From JBHICC01 sp046759385 (lineage in GTDB: Bacteria > Pseudomonadota > Gammaproteobacteria > Acidiferrobacterales > SPGG2): a stretch of DNA of 16,804 nt. Shown piece after piece: positions 1 through 8,164 of this stretch. The stretch spans positions 1 to 16,804 of the forward strand of contig JBHICC010000051.1 in assembly GCA_046759385.1 (NCBI GenBank), in the 5' to 3' direction. Position 1 is the stretch's first letter. Each line of letters opens with the position of its first letter. A program made the translations under genes and the position numbers. The notes under the pieces are model-generated. The model did not search any database, was not told the origin of the DNA, and worked only from the letters and a program-made list of their open reading frames with translations.

Positions 1-345
1 GCCGTCGAGATCGGGGTCGTTGATTAATCCCTTCCAACCCACTGTTGTGCGCGGCTTTTCAAAATAAACCCGCATCACAAGCAGAAGAACATCGCTCAAC
101 GACTTTCGGATCGCCGCCAACCTCGAGGCGTATTCCCTCGCTGCATCGGGATCGTGTATCGAGCACGGACCGATTATGACCAACAGGCGGTCGTCTTGCC
201 TCCGGAGGATTTCCTGGATGGCTTGGCGCGTCTCGTAGGTGGTCTTGGCGGCGTCGTCGGTAATCGGCAGCTCGTCATGCAGCTGTGCGGGCGTTATGAC
301 AGCCGCGATTGACTTGATTCGTAGATCTTCGGTTCTGTACTTCAT
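1..345 (-). CDS. aroG: DAHP synthase, AroG type, N-terminal part (cut by window edge)
   Basis: This enzyme condenses phosphoenolpyruvate with erythrose 4-phosphate to give DAHP, the first step of the shikimate pathway, in the cytoplasm. The first 115 codons are present and open to the window edge. They read like E. coli AroG and share its residue numbering: GPCSIHDP at residues 59-66 with the metal-binding Cys61, MRVYFEKPRTT at 91-101 with Arg92 and Lys97 of the substrate site, then VGWKGLINDP. The ATG at 345 is the only reasonable start, because the frame meets a stop 20 bases upstream. I see no clear Shine-Dalgarno before it. Which aromatic amino acid regulates it cannot be told from this fragment. 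It is transcribed away from the copper chaperone gene at 471 and shares a 125-base intergenic region with it. The family call is secure; the isozyme symbol is less so. Confidence 0.95.
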   Translation of the reverse strand, partial: MKYRTEDLRIKSIAAVITPAQLHDELPITDDAAKTTYETRQAIQEILRRQDDRLLVIIGPCSIHDPDAAREYASRLAAIRKSLSDVLLLVMRVYFEKPRTTVGWKGLINDPDLDG

Positions 346-368
346 ATCGCATGCGTAGCGTGTTCATT

Positions 369-397
369 TTGCGCTTTCGGTTTTGATCGTTTATAAC
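369..397 (+). promoter_or_regulatory. candidate sigma-70 promoter for the copper chaperone gene
   Basis: TTGCGC at 369-374 and TATAAC at 392-397 are separated by 17 bases. The -10 matches the consensus at 5 of 6 positions and the -35 at 3 of 6. It would start transcription near 404, about 67 bases before the ATG at 471. No operator-like repeat is obvious beside it. Confidence 0.4.
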
Positions 398-470
398 ATT
401 GCCCTTTGTTGCTGTCATCTCCTGGTGCGCGAACTGGCCGCCTGTGGGGCAAGAAAAGAGGCTTAAGAAC

Positions 471-938
471 ATGACCTATGCGAGGATTTGCATGCTCGCT
501 GTTGTCGGTCTGTCAGCTGGCGCGATAGCACATGACTATAAAGCGGGACACATCCAGGTCGCCCACCCCTGGTCACGGGCGTTGCCAGAGGTTGCGCGCA
601 ATGGTGCGGCCTATATGGTGCTGTCAAACAACGGTGCCAGCAGCGATCGCCTGCTGTCGGCCGCTTCACCTATTGCCAAGCGCGCGGAGCTTCACACGCA
701 TACAATGAAGGGCGGAGTCATGAAGATGCGCCCGATTGACGCGATTGAAGTTGCGCCAGGCACACCATCGGTGCTCGCCCCCGGTGGTTTGCATATCATG
801 CTTGTCGGCTTAAAGGAGCCCCTGGTTGCTGGAAAGGAATTTCCGCTCGAGCTTCATTTCGAGCGCGCCGGCCGTCTCACCGTCCGGGTCACCGTGCAAG
901 AGACCGGCCCCAGTCACCACAAGCGCCACGCTCAGTAA
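471..938 (+). CDS. periplasmic copper chaperone, PCu(A)C family
   Basis: Members of this family (DUF461) carry copper(I) in the periplasm and hand it to the CuA site or related sites of cytochrome oxidase. The 155-residue protein begins with a hydrophobic signal peptide ending ...SAGAIA, so the mature protein would begin HDYKAG, a common N-terminus in the family. The copper motif is visible as AELHTHTMKGGVMKMRP (about residues 76-92) followed by GGLHIML, giving the spaced His/Met ligands H..M...M and HxM. I chose the ATG at 471 because a GAGG at 458-461 lies nine bases before it and the signal peptide starts there. A longer reading from 399 would put 24 hydrophilic residues in front of the signal. 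The tail HHKRHAQ is basic and His-rich, perhaps an extra metal-binding end. No cytochrome oxidase gene is in view. Confidence 0.9.
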   Translation: MTYARICMLAVVGLSAGAIAHDYKAGHIQVAHPWSRALPEVARNGAAYMVLSNNGASSDRLLSAASPIAKRAELHTHTMKGGVMKMRPIDAIEVAPGTPSVLAPGGLHIMLVGLKEPLVAGKEFPLELHFERAGRLTVRVTVQETGPSHHKRHAQ

Positions 939-1017
939 CCGGCCTTAATGGTGGCTACGGATCCTAACGGCTTGACGTTATACTTTCGCCCAGCGCCGTA
1001 ACCTGCGGAGAGAGGCG

Positions 1018-1293
1018 ATGGCTGTAGACAGAAAGTTGCTGGATATTCTCTGCTGTCCGGTCACCAAGATCCCGGTCAGGATGCTACCGAAGGACAAGCT
1101 GCAAAAGCTCAATGAGGCGATTGAGCAGGGTAACGTGCACTACGTGGATGGTCGCGTTATCGAAGAGCAGCTCGAGGAAGGCTTGATTACGGAGAATGGC
1201 AAGACCGTCTATCGCGTCAAGGCGGGAATCCCGGTGATGCTTCAGGAGGAAGGGATCGCGACCGACGGAGTTCAAGGCGTGGCCGGTAAATAG
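1018..1293 (+). CDS. Trm112-family small protein (long gammaproteobacterial form)
   Basis: The protein is 91 residues. Bacterial Trm112/YcaR-like proteins are small zinc-ribbon-type folds; the eukaryotic relative activates methyltransferases, but the bacterial role is poorly defined. The family shows in DRKLLDILCCPVTK near the N-terminus and YRVKAGIPVML near the C-terminus. About 30 residues lie between them that the short YcaR type lacks. The only cysteines are Cys12 and Cys13, so the four-cysteine zinc site of the classical family cannot form. A GAGAGG just upstream supports the ATG at 1018. A TATACT at 979-984 could be a -10 element, but I find no matching -35. The next gene, on the minus strand, ends 19 bases after this one, and I see no hairpin terminator between them. 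Confidence 0.85.
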   Translation: MAVDRKLLDILCCPVTKIPVRMLPKDKLQKLNEAIEQGNVHYVDGRVIEEQLEEGLITENGKTVYRVKAGIPVMLQEEGIATDGVQGVAGK

Positions 1294-1312
1294 CCCCGCG
1301 CCTCTTACCGCG

Positions 1313-2032
1313 TCATCTGCGTCCGCACGCCCCGACTAAGCTGTCAAACAGCCTTTGGTGAACGGCATCTTCGGCTGCCGTAATCTCCGGGTGCCATTGC
1401 ACGCCTATTAGCCAGGGGTGATCACGCATTTCCACCGCTTCGATCGCACCATCGGGTGCGTGCGCGACGATGTTGAGCCCGTCGGCGACGTCGCGCAACC
1501 CCTGGTGGTGCCAGGATACACACGAGAATTCGAGATCGTGAATAACGGTGGCAAGGCGCGAGTTGGCCTCTATCGTCACCGTATGGTGTGTGGGCTCGCG
1601 CGGCGGCGCGCGGTGCGGGGTAGTGTCGCCGACAGCTTCCGGCAGGTGTTCGAACAAGGTGCCCCCCATCGTTACGTTAAGTATCTGCGCTCCGCGGCAG
1701 ATTCCGAGTGTGGGGATGCCGCGTTCAATGGCAGCGCGCCCAAACGTAAGCTCACTCATGTCTCTTTCGCGATCGACCATATAAATCGTTTCATGTTGTC
1801 TACCGTCATAGTGCTTCGGATCGATATCGCCACCGCCAGTGAAGACCAAGCCGTGTACGTGTTCTAGAAAGGCTTGCCACTGTGGCTCACCGTGTGGCAC
1901 CAACACCGGTATGCCGCCTGCTCGTCGGACCGCATCGGTGTAGGCCGCCGGCAGTTCGAACTTGTTCTCCTCGTTCCGTGCGTAGGTCATGACGCCAATG
2001 AGCGGCGCCGCGCCGCGTAGTCGTGAGCTCAT
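1313..2032 (-). CDS. puuD: gamma-glutamyl-gamma-aminobutyrate hydrolase, PuuD-like class I amidotransferase
   Basis: This 239-residue protein belongs to peptidase family C26. PuuD frees gamma-aminobutyrate from its gamma-glutamyl adduct in the Puu putrescine pathway. The amidotransferase core is complete. GLVFTGGGDIDP at 61-72 is a family signature, the nucleophile elbow GICRGAQ places Cys112, and VQWHPE supplies His214 and Glu216 of the catalytic triad. The start at 2032 is preceded by an A-rich AAGAGA; an internal Met15 is possible but would remove the first beta strand. It is divergent from the glutamine-synthetase-like gene at 2160, with about 127 bases between the starts, an arrangement that fits a shared amine-degradation module. 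Acyl specificity is not visible from the sequence, so a hydrolase for another gamma-glutamyl amide remains possible. Confidence 0.85.
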   Translation of the reverse strand: MSSRLRGAAPLIGVMTYARNEENKFELPAAYTDAVRRAGGIPVLVPHGEPQWQAFLEHVHGLVFTGGGDIDPKHYDGRQHETIYMVDRERDMSELTFGRAAIERGIPTLGICRGAQILNVTMGGTLFEHLPEAVGDTTPHRAPPREPTHHTVTIEANSRLATVIHDLEFSCVSWHHQGLRDVADGLNIVAHAPDGAIEAVEMRDHPWLIGVQWHPEITAAEDAVHQRLFDSLVGACGRR

Positions 2033-2146
2033 GTACTTTCTCTTGCCAGACTGTAAGATGGCTCTGGTTCTTATCCTATACGATGTGACCTTTAGGCAAA
2101 ACGATTCCCGGGATTGCTGTTCAGCGTAAGATCCATTAAGACGCTT

Positions 2147-2152
2147 GGAGGA
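2147..2152 (+). promoter_or_regulatory. ribosome binding site deciding the start of the ligase gene
   Basis: GGAGGA lies seven bases before the ATG at 2160. A TTG at 2145 would extend the reading frame by five codons but would place the start inside this Shine-Dalgarno, so the ATG is preferred. Confidence 0.75.
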
Positions 2153-2159
2153 AGCCGCT

Positions 2160-3527
2160 ATGCAGCCCAGAGATGTTCATAACGCCGCCGATGCCAAGAC
2201 GATCGTCGAGCAGCGTAACCTCTCGCATGTAAAGGTCGGGGTGTTTGACGTCGACGGCATATTACGCGGCAAGTATATGTCACGTGACAAGTTCTTCTCT
2301 GCGCTTGAAGGTGGTTTTGGCTTCTGTGATGTTGTTCTTGGCTGGGACTCGTACGACCAGCTCTATGACAATGTCACGTTCACGGGGTGGCACACGGGTT
2401 ATCCCGACGCGTCCGTGCGGATCTTGCCGGACAGCTGTCGGCCGTTGCCCTACGAGGGTGACATGCTGTTCTTTCTGGGTGAATTTGCGCCGCCTGCAGA
2501 AGAGCTGTGTCCGCGCGCCGTACTTCGACGCGCTGTGGAGAAGGCGCGCGCGATGGGCTTCGAGGCTTATGCTGCATTCGAGTACGAGTTCTTCCTTTTT
2601 GAGGAGACGCCGCACTCTGCGCGCGAGAAGCGCTATCGTGATCTGAAACCGCTGGCGCCGGGATACTTCGGCTACTCAGTTCTGCGAAATTCCGTCTACG
2701 CCGACTTTTATCACGCCCTGCTTTCTACCGCTGAGGCAATGGATTTTGCCCTTGAGGGTTTGCACGAAGAAACCGGTCCTGGGGTGCTCGAAGCATCGAT
2801 TAGCGTCGATGAAGCTGAGGCAGCAGCTGACAAAGCGGCGCTGTTCAAGACCTTTAGCAAAGTAGTGGCACAGCAGAACAACTTAATGGCGACATTTATG
2901 GCCAAGTGGTCGGCGGACTGGCCGGGCCAGAGCGGTCACATTCATATGTCACTTAGAGATTTCCAAGGAAAGGCGGTGTTCCATGATCCCAAGCAACCCC
3001 ACAACATGAGCGATCTTCAAGGTCATTTCATCGCTGGCCAACAGCGCCTGATGCCGGAACTTCTGGCCATGATCGCGCCCACTATCAACTCATTCACCCG
3101 GCTGGTTCCCGGATTCTGGGCTCCGACCGAGGCCAGCTGGGGCATCGAGAACCGCACCTGCGCGCTACGCCTCATTCCCGGCAGTAGCAAGGCACAGCGC
3201 GTTGAGTACCGTATTGCCGCCGCGGACGCCAATCCTTACATTGTCCTGGCCGCCGCGCTCGCGTCTGGGCTCTGGGGCATTGAGCAACGGCTCGAGCCGG
3301 AGCCGGCCGTGAAGGGCAACGCCTATGAGAAAAAATTTCCGAAGCGTCTGCAGTTCCCGGCCACGCTTTTTGAGGCAGCGCAGCGCCTGAGAGCCTCAAA
3401 AGTGGCGCGAGAATGGTTCGGCCACGCCTTTGTCGACCATTACGCGGCCACACGCGAGTGGGAGGAACGGGCGTTTCGCAAGCACATCACCGACTGGGAG
3501 ATGGAGCGCTACTTCGAAATCATTTAG
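2160..3527 (+). CDS. puuA: glutamine synthetase family ligase, probable gamma-glutamylpolyamine/amine synthetase
   Basis: The 455-residue protein has the complete type I glutamine synthetase fold: an N-terminal beta-grasp part (VGVFDVDGILRGKYM) and a catalytic domain. Recognisable active-site elements are EYEFFLFE (Glu141, Glu143), HEETGPGVLEAS (Glu203, Glu204, Glu211), GHIHMS (His260, His262), ENRTCALRLIPG (Arg332) and VEYR (Glu349, Arg351). The adenylylation-tyrosine region of true GlnA is not recognisable. The sequence style is that of PuuA-type enzymes, which couple glutamate to putrescine or other amines using ATP. The divergent PuuD-like hydrolase supports this. The rest of the Puu pathway (PuuB, PuuC, PuuP) is not in the window, so the amine substrate is inferred only. 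The Pseudomonas CbrAB system is known to be needed for use of amines and amino acids, and a CbrAB-like operon follows directly, but no shared regulatory site is seen upstream of this gene. Confidence 0.8.
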   Translation: MQPRDVHNAADAKTIVEQRNLSHVKVGVFDVDGILRGKYMSRDKFFSALEGGFGFCDVVLGWDSYDQLYDNVTFTGWHTGYPDASVRILPDSCRPLPYEGDMLFFLGEFAPPAEELCPRAVLRRAVEKARAMGFEAYAAFEYEFFLFEETPHSAREKRYRDLKPLAPGYFGYSVLRNSVYADFYHALLSTAEAMDFALEGLHEETGPGVLEASISVDEAEAAADKAALFKTFSKVVAQQNNLMATFMAKWSADWPGQSGHIHMSLRDFQGKAVFHDPKQPHNMSDLQGHFIAGQQRLMPELLAMIAPTINSFTRLVPGFWAPTEASWGIENRTCALRLIPGSSKAQRVEYRIAAADANPYIVLAAALASGLWGIEQRLEPEPAVKGNAYEKKFPKRLQFPATLFEAAQRLRASKVAREWFGHAFVDHYAATREWEERAFRKHITDWEMERYFEII

Positions 3528-3582
3528 CGCGCTAGTCGGCGGCGGCCGGCGACCGCTTACCCCTTGGCCCCAGCGAGCAGTT

Positions 3583-3601
3583 TTGTTACTTTTAGTAACA
3601 A
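3583..3601 (+). promoter_or_regulatory. perfect palindrome TTGTTACT-TTT-AGTAACAA, candidate CbrB-type operator
   Basis: Two perfect 8-base arms (3583-3590 and 3594-3601) surround TTT; the core is GTTAC-N5-GTAAC. It lies only 21 bases before the start of the cbrX-like gene. It is not followed by a T-run, so it is not a normal terminator for the gene ending at 3527. The same core recurs at 15384-15398 before the symporter. I infer a binding site for the CbrB-like regulator at 6779, used for autoregulation. Its position, close to the start codon, would suit repression better than sigma-54 activation. Confidence 0.6.
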
Positions 3602-3622
3602 TTTCCACACTAAGGTCATGAT

Positions 3623-3826
3623 ATGCGCCAGATTCGCGATATCGCTCGCGGGCTGGACCGGGTAATCATACTGTTCCTGTTTGCCCTGTTCCTGCTGGTC
3701 TCGCCCCTCTTGGGGTGGTGGGCCGCTGATACCAGCCCATGGTATTTGCCCTACCTGTTGTGGCTCGTCCTCATCGTTCTGTGTGCCTGGCTACAGCTGA
3801 AGGAACGTCGCCGACATGACGTTTGA
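3623..3826 (+). CDS. cbrX: small two-helix membrane protein, CbrX-like
   Basis: This 67-residue protein has two hydrophobic segments, about residues 14-34 and 40-61, followed by a basic tail LKERRRHDV. An AAGG seven bases upstream supports the ATG at 3623. The gene overlaps the sensor kinase gene by 11 bases. A small ORF overlapping cbrA, named cbrX, is known in Pseudomonas, and position, size and coupling here match that. No function can be read from the sequence. It may be a small partner of the transporter-like sensor domain, or its translation may mainly set the expression of the kinase. A second protein of the same type precedes the other SSS kinase at 12692. Confidence 0.75.
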   Translation: MRQIRDIARGLDRVIILFLFALFLLVSPLLGWWAADTSPWYLPYLLWLVLIVLCAWLQLKERRRHDV

Positions 3827-6782
3827 TCCGCAGGGCCTGTTTCTCGTCACCGTCGCTTACTTGCTGCTGCTTTTCTTGATCGCCTACGCCGCGGAGCGTG
3901 GATGGATCCCAGCGCGCGTCACCCGGCACCCGGCGACCTACGTTTTGTCTTTGGGTGTCTACGCAACCTCCTGGACATATTACGGAAGTGTCGGCTTCGC
4001 GCAGGCGCAGGGCTACAACTTTCTGGCCATCTATCTTGGGGTCACTGTTGCGTTCTTGCTCGCGCCAGCGTTGCTCATGCCGATCCTGCGTTTGGTCCGC
4101 GATTACCAGCTGACGTCCTTGGCAGACTTGTTCGCCTTTCGCTTTCGCAGTCAGGCTGCAGGAATGTTGGTTACGCTCTTCATGCTGGCGGGCACCTTGC
4201 CGTACATCGCGTTACAGATCCGCGCCGTGACCGAGTCATTACAGATACTTACGCAGGAAGCCACGCCGCAAGCCGTCGCGCTCGTCTACTGTGTAACCTT
4301 GACATTGTTCGCAATCCTTTTCGGAGCGCGCCACATTTCACCGCGCGAGAAACACGAAGGACTCGTGGTCGCGATCGCCTTCGAGTCGCTTATTAAGCTT
4401 ATTGCACTCGTTGGTGTCGGCTTGTTCGCTGTGTTCGGCATTTTCGGCGGGCTAGGCGACATGCAGGCGTGGATAGCCGAGCACCCAGAAGCGACGCAGG
4501 CACTTTACGAGCCAGTGCGAGAGGGTCCTTGGACTACCTTGTTGGTGTTGGCGTTTGCAGCCGCGTTCCTGTTGCCGCGACAGTTTCATATGATGTTTAC
4601 TGAAAACAAGCGCGCGCGTTCGCTGCTGACGGCGAGCTGGGCATTTCCACTGTTCCTATTGGTATTGAATCTACCTATCCCTATCATCCTATGGGCAGGT
4701 ACGGCTGTCTCCGCCGGCACGGATCCAGATTACTACGTCCTTGGTATTACGCTTTCCGGCAGCTCTTCACTGTTACCGGTGTTTGCCTTCATCGGCGGCG
4801 TGTCGGCGGCGAGCGCGATGATGATCGTCACCACCTTGGCGCTCGCGGCGATGTGTCTCAACCATTTGCTATTGCCTGCCAGCTACCCGGATCCCTATGT
4901 CGACCTCTATCGGTGGTTGCTGTGGGGACGCCGTATGCTTATCGCGTTCATCATTATGTTGGGCTACGGGTTTTATCAGCTGCTCGAGCACAACGAAGGA
5001 TTAGTGGAGCTCGGGCTGGTGTCTTTTGTGGCGGTCGCCCAATTTCTTCCAGGCATAGCCGGTGTCCTCTACTGGCGCCGCGCAACCCGACATGGATTCG
5101 TCATCGGGCTAATCGGCGGAATTGCGGTGTGGACCGCAACTTTGCTGGTCCCTCTGTTGCAGAGTTCTGGTGTTGTGAACTTGCCCCTGGATCCGTTGCC
5201 GAGCCTGCAACAAGGCTCCGGTTTAGAGAAGTGGGGCTTTGCCGCGTTTTGGTCACTTGCCGTAAACAGCCTGCTGTTCATTGCGGTGTCCTTGCTTACA
5301 CGCCAAAACGCGGAGGAGCTGGAGGCGGCGCGGGCATGTTGTACGACGACCTTTACACCACCGGGCGGGGTCGTCGCGGCGGCATCGCCGCCGCAGTTCA
5401 AAGAACGGCTTTCGCGAGTTCTTGGCGAGGACACCGCTGAACGGGAGGTCCGCCGCGCCATGGAGGATCTCGAGCTTGGCCCCGATGAACATCGACCTGG
5501 AGAATTGCGCCGACTACGCGAGCAGATTGAACGAAATCTCTCCGGACTCATTGGTCCACCACTTGCCCGCATGATTGTGAACGAGGGGCTCGAACTCGAT
5601 GCAGACGGACAGACCGCCGCCTTGTCCTACACATTTCGGGCAATGGAAGACCGTCTTGAAGCCTCGCGCAGCGAGCTCCGCGGTCTCGCTGCTGAACTCG
5701 ACGCGTTGCGTCGCTATCACCGGCAGGTACTACAGGATTTGCCGCTCGCGGTTTGCGCGATCAGTGCGGAAAAGGAAATTGTGATCTGGAACCTCGCCAT
5801 GGAATTGCTCTCAGGCATCTCGAGAACTGAAGCACTGGGGCGAAAAGTGGATGCGATCCGCGAGCCTTGGGGCAGTCTACTCGCCGCCTTTGCCGACGCC
5901 GACGATCAGCACATCTATCGCAGGGAGATTAGTATAGAGGGCTACCCGCGTTGGTTTAACCTGCACAAAGCGACGATCGGTGATCCCATCATCACATCTC
6001 GAACTGAAAGCGCGGCCCCCGGCATCGTCATGTTATTTGAGGACCTCACAGACCTTGAGACCTTGGAAGCCGAGCTTGCACATAGCGAACGTCTTGCTTC
6101 AATTGGGCGACTCGCTGCCGGTGTCGCGCACGAAATCGGAAATCCAGTCACGGGTATTGCTTGTCTCGCACAAAACTTGCGCGCTGAAGATGATTCATCA
6201 CTGGTACACCACAGTGCGAGTCAGATCCTGCAGCAGACAAATCGAATCAACGATATCGTGCAGTCGCTAATGGCATTCAGTCGTGGCAACACACCCGAAA
6301 ATAGCGATGAGCACGTCAATTTGCATGACACTGTGGTGGAGGCGATACGACTAGTGCGATTGTCGCGCAGCGGGCGCGAGGTCGAATGCCTCAATACCTG
6401 TCCGCGCGACGTCGAGCTTAAGGGCGACCGTCAGAGATTCCTGCAAGTACTCGTTAACTTGCTCACTAACGCGTGCGACGCCTCCGATCCCGGCGATCGT
6501 GTCGAGGTTCACGCATCGCGCGAGGACGGGCACATCCAGATCGAAGTGCGCGACCGTGGCAGAGGCATACCGGAGGATTTGAAAGAGAGAGTTTTTGAGC
6601 CGTTTTTTACCACTAAGCGTCCAGGCGAGGGAACGGGCCTTGGGTTACCTATTGTTTACAAGATCATTGAGGACCACGGCGGTAGCATCGAGCTCGACAG
6701 CGTCACCGGTACCGGGACGCGCGCAGTCGTGCGACTGCCCTTTGACGAATCACCACGTGACCACGAACGAGCGATCCCATGA
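3816..6782 (+). CDS. cbrA: transporter-like sensor histidine kinase, CbrA-like (SSS-STAC-PAS-HisKA-HATPase)
   Basis: This 988-residue inner-membrane sensor is close in length to Pseudomonas CbrA. Residues 1 to about 495 form a sodium/solute symporter (SLC5/SSS) domain with about thirteen hydrophobic segments and family phrases such as SLADLFAFRFRS. A STAC-like helical linker follows (about 525-595), then a coiled stretch (605-640), a PAS domain (640-755) and the kinase core. The H-box VAHEIGNPVTG places the phosphorylated His772. The N-box LLTNACDAS gives Asn885, DRGRGIPED gives Asp913, and the ATP lid reads GEGTGLGLPIV. There is no receiver domain; the regulator gene overlaps its end by 4 bases (ATGA). 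An AAGGAA at 3800-3805 supports the start. CbrA proteins sense carbon/nitrogen nutrient state and can also transport histidine in Pseudomonas; the ligand here is unknown. Confidence 0.9.
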   Translation: MTFDPQGLFLVTVAYLLLLFLIAYAAERGWIPARVTRHPATYVLSLGVYATSWTYYGSVGFAQAQGYNFLAIYLGVTVAFLLAPALLMPILRLVRDYQLTSLADLFAFRFRSQAAGMLVTLFMLAGTLPYIALQIRAVTESLQILTQEATPQAVALVYCVTLTLFAILFGARHISPREKHEGLVVAIAFESLIKLIALVGVGLFAVFGIFGGLGDMQAWIAEHPEATQALYEPVREGPWTTLLVLAFAAAFLLPRQFHMMFTENKRARSLLTASWAFPLFLLVLNLPIPIILWAGTAVSAGTDPDYYVLGITLSGSSSLLPVFAFIGGVSAASAMMIVTTLALAAMCLNHLLLPASYPDPYVDLYRWLLWGRRMLIAFIIMLGYGFYQLLEHNEGLVELGLVSFVAVAQFLPGIAGVLYWRRATRHGFVIGLIGGIAVWTATLLVPLLQSSGVVNLPLDPLPSLQQGSGLEKWGFAAFWSLAVNSLLFIAVSLLTRQNAEELEAARACCTTTFTPPGGVVAAASPPQFKERLSRVLGEDTAEREVRRAMEDLELGPDEHRPGELRRLREQIERNLSGLIGPPLARMIVNEGLELDADGQTAALSYTFRAMEDRLEASRSELRGLAAELDALRRYHRQVLQDLPLAVCAISAEKEIVIWNLAMELLSGISRTEALGRKVDAIREPWGSLLAAFADADDQHIYRREISIEGYPRWFNLHKATIGDPIITSRTESAAPGIVMLFEDLTDLETLEAELAHSERLASIGRLAAGVAHEIGNPVTGIACLAQNLRAEDDSSLVHHSASQILQQTNRINDIVQSLMAFSRGNTPENSDEHVNLHDTVVEAIRLVRLSRSGREVECLNTCPRDVELKGDRQRFLQVLVNLLTNACDASDPGDRVEVHASREDGHIQIEVRDRGRGIPEDLKERVFEPFFTTKRPGEGTGLGLPIVYKIIEDHGGSIELDSVTGTGTRAVVRLPFDESPRDHERAIP

Positions 6783-8164
6783 GCCATATCCTTATTCTTG
6801 AAGATGAAAGTGTCATTCGCCACGCCGTCCGCCGGCTGTTGGAACGAACTGGGTACGATGTTTCTGAGGCTGGCTCGGTAGAGGAGGCCGAGCGTGAACT
6901 CGAGTTCGATCGTTTCGATCTTATCATTGCCGATCTACGTCTGCCCGGTGCACCGGGTACCGAAGTGATTGCACACGCGAACGGTGTACCAGTATTAATC
7001 ATGACCTCGTACGCGAGCGTGCGCTCGGCAGTTGAGGCGATGAAGCTCGGCGCGGTGGACTATATCGCCAAGCCCTTCGATCATGACGAGTTACTGGTGG
7101 TTATTGACCGCATTCTTTCTGGCAGGCGGTTGGCGCGTCAGAACGAAGCCCTGAAGTCGGAGATCCAACGCAACTATCCCGTTGCCGGAATTGTCGGGCG
7201 TTGTAGCAGTATGCAAGACGTATTTACGCGAATACAGAAAGTCGCGCCCACCGATACTACGGTGCTAGTGATGGGTGAGTCGGGGACCGGTAAAGAGCTC
7301 GTCGCGCGGGCGCTGCATGAACAGAGCCGTCGCTCCGATGGCCCGATCATTACTGTGAACTGTGCCGCCATTCCGGAAAGCCTGATAGAGACCGAGCTCT
7401 TCGGACACGAGAAGGGCGCGTTCACTGGGGCTGTAGCCGCACGCCGCGGAATGGTGGAAGCAGCTGATGGCGGTACCTTGTTTCTCGATGAGGTCGGGGA
7501 GCTGCCGCTACCAGCCCAGGCACGACTGCTACGCGTCTTACAGGACGGAGAAATCCGACGTGTCGGTGCATCGCAATCAGCCCGGGTCAATGTACGCTTG
7601 ATCGCGGCTACCCATCGAGAACTTACGCAACTGGTGGAAGAGGAACGGTTCCGCGATGACCTCTACTTCCGTCTACGGGTCATGGAAATTTGCCTGCCGC
7701 CGTTACGCGAACGGGGGGACGATGTCATCGAGCTGGCGCACCATTTGCTCGACAAGGCATGCAAGCGTCTGCATCGACCGCTGCCCACGTTTGCCACGGA
7801 AACCTTGTCTGCGATTACCTCTTATAAGTGGCCGGGCAATGTCCGCGAGCTGGAAAACGCCATCGAGCGCGCGGTGATTCTCTGTGAAAGTAAGCTCCTT
7901 GGCCCCGATATGCTTGCCATCGAGGCACGTCAGGACCAAGACTCGGCAATGATGCCGGATGAAAGTTCGACCTCCTTGGACGACTACATTGTGCGTTTCG
8001 TGTTGGAGCACGAGGGCGTACTCACCGAAACCGAGCTTGCCAAGCGCCTGGGTATTAGTCGTAAGACCCTGTGGGAGAAACGTCAGCGCCTTGGTATTCC
8101 CCGTAAGCAGAAGAGAAAGGTATCTCCAGAGGCGCACGTACGGAGTCCCGATGTGATGCAATGA
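6779..8164 (+). CDS. cbrB: sigma-54-dependent response regulator, CbrB-like (REC-AAA+-Fis HTH)
   Basis: This 461-residue NtrC-family activator has three complete parts. The receiver domain has acidic residues Glu8-Asp9-Glu10, the phosphoacceptor Asp52, Thr76 and Lys98. The AAA+ domain has Walker A GESGTGKE (166-173), the sigma-54 contact loop GAFTGA at 213-218 and Walker B GTLFLDEVGE (232-241). The Fis-type helix-turn-helix is at about 416-437 (ETELAKRLGISRKTLWEKRQRL). The intact GAFTGA means it should drive sigma-54 promoters rather than act only as a repressor. It overlaps the kinase gene by 4 bases and the downstream gene by 4 bases, so it is translated by coupling and is the evident partner of the CbrA-like kinase. 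Likely targets in view are the palindromes at 3583 and 15384. The basic tail KQKRKV may help DNA binding. Confidence 0.92.
   Translation: MSHILILEDESVIRHAVRRLLERTGYDVSEAGSVEEAERELEFDRFDLIIADLRLPGAPGTEVIAHANGVPVLIMTSYASVRSAVEAMKLGAVDYIAKPFDHDELLVVIDRILSGRRLARQNEALKSEIQRNYPVAGIVGRCSSMQDVFTRIQKVAPTDTTVLVMGESGTGKELVARALHEQSRRSDGPIITVNCAAIPESLIETELFGHEKGAFTGAVAARRGMVEAADGGTLFLDEVGELPLPAQARLLRVLQDGEIRRVGASQSARVNVRLIAATHRELTQLVEEERFRDDLYFRLRVMEICLPPLRERGDDVIELAHHLLDKACKRLHRPLPTFATETLSAITSYKWPGNVRELENAIERAVILCESKLLGPDMLAIEARQDQDSAMMPDESSTSLDDYIVRFVLEHEGVLTETELAKRLGISRKTLWEKRQRLGIPRKQKRKVSPEAHVRSPDVMQ

Noticed and set aside
966..978. TAACGGCTTGACG shared with 15395-15407
   Set aside because: A 13-base match is expected about twice by chance between two places in a window of this size, and the flanks differ.
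2145..2159. Five-codon extension of the ligase gene from a TTG
   Set aside because: The Shine-Dalgarno GGAGGA lies inside the extension and points to the ATG at 2160.
3566..3578. Possible sigma-54 promoter (TTGGCCCCAGCGAGCA) before the cbrX-like gene
   Set aside because: The GG and GC are nine bases apart rather than ten, and the palindrome lies downstream of it, so it is unlikely to work as a -24/-12 element.
4691..5440. 249-codon open frame on the plus strand within the cbrA-like gene
   Set aside because: It is an out-of-frame shadow of the transporter-domain coding region: arginine-rich, without Shine-Dalgarno or recognisable domain.
5069..5572. 167-codon open frame on the minus strand within the cbrA-like gene
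   Set aside because: It is antisense to a conserved domain, with low-complexity Ser/Arg composition typical of shadow frames.
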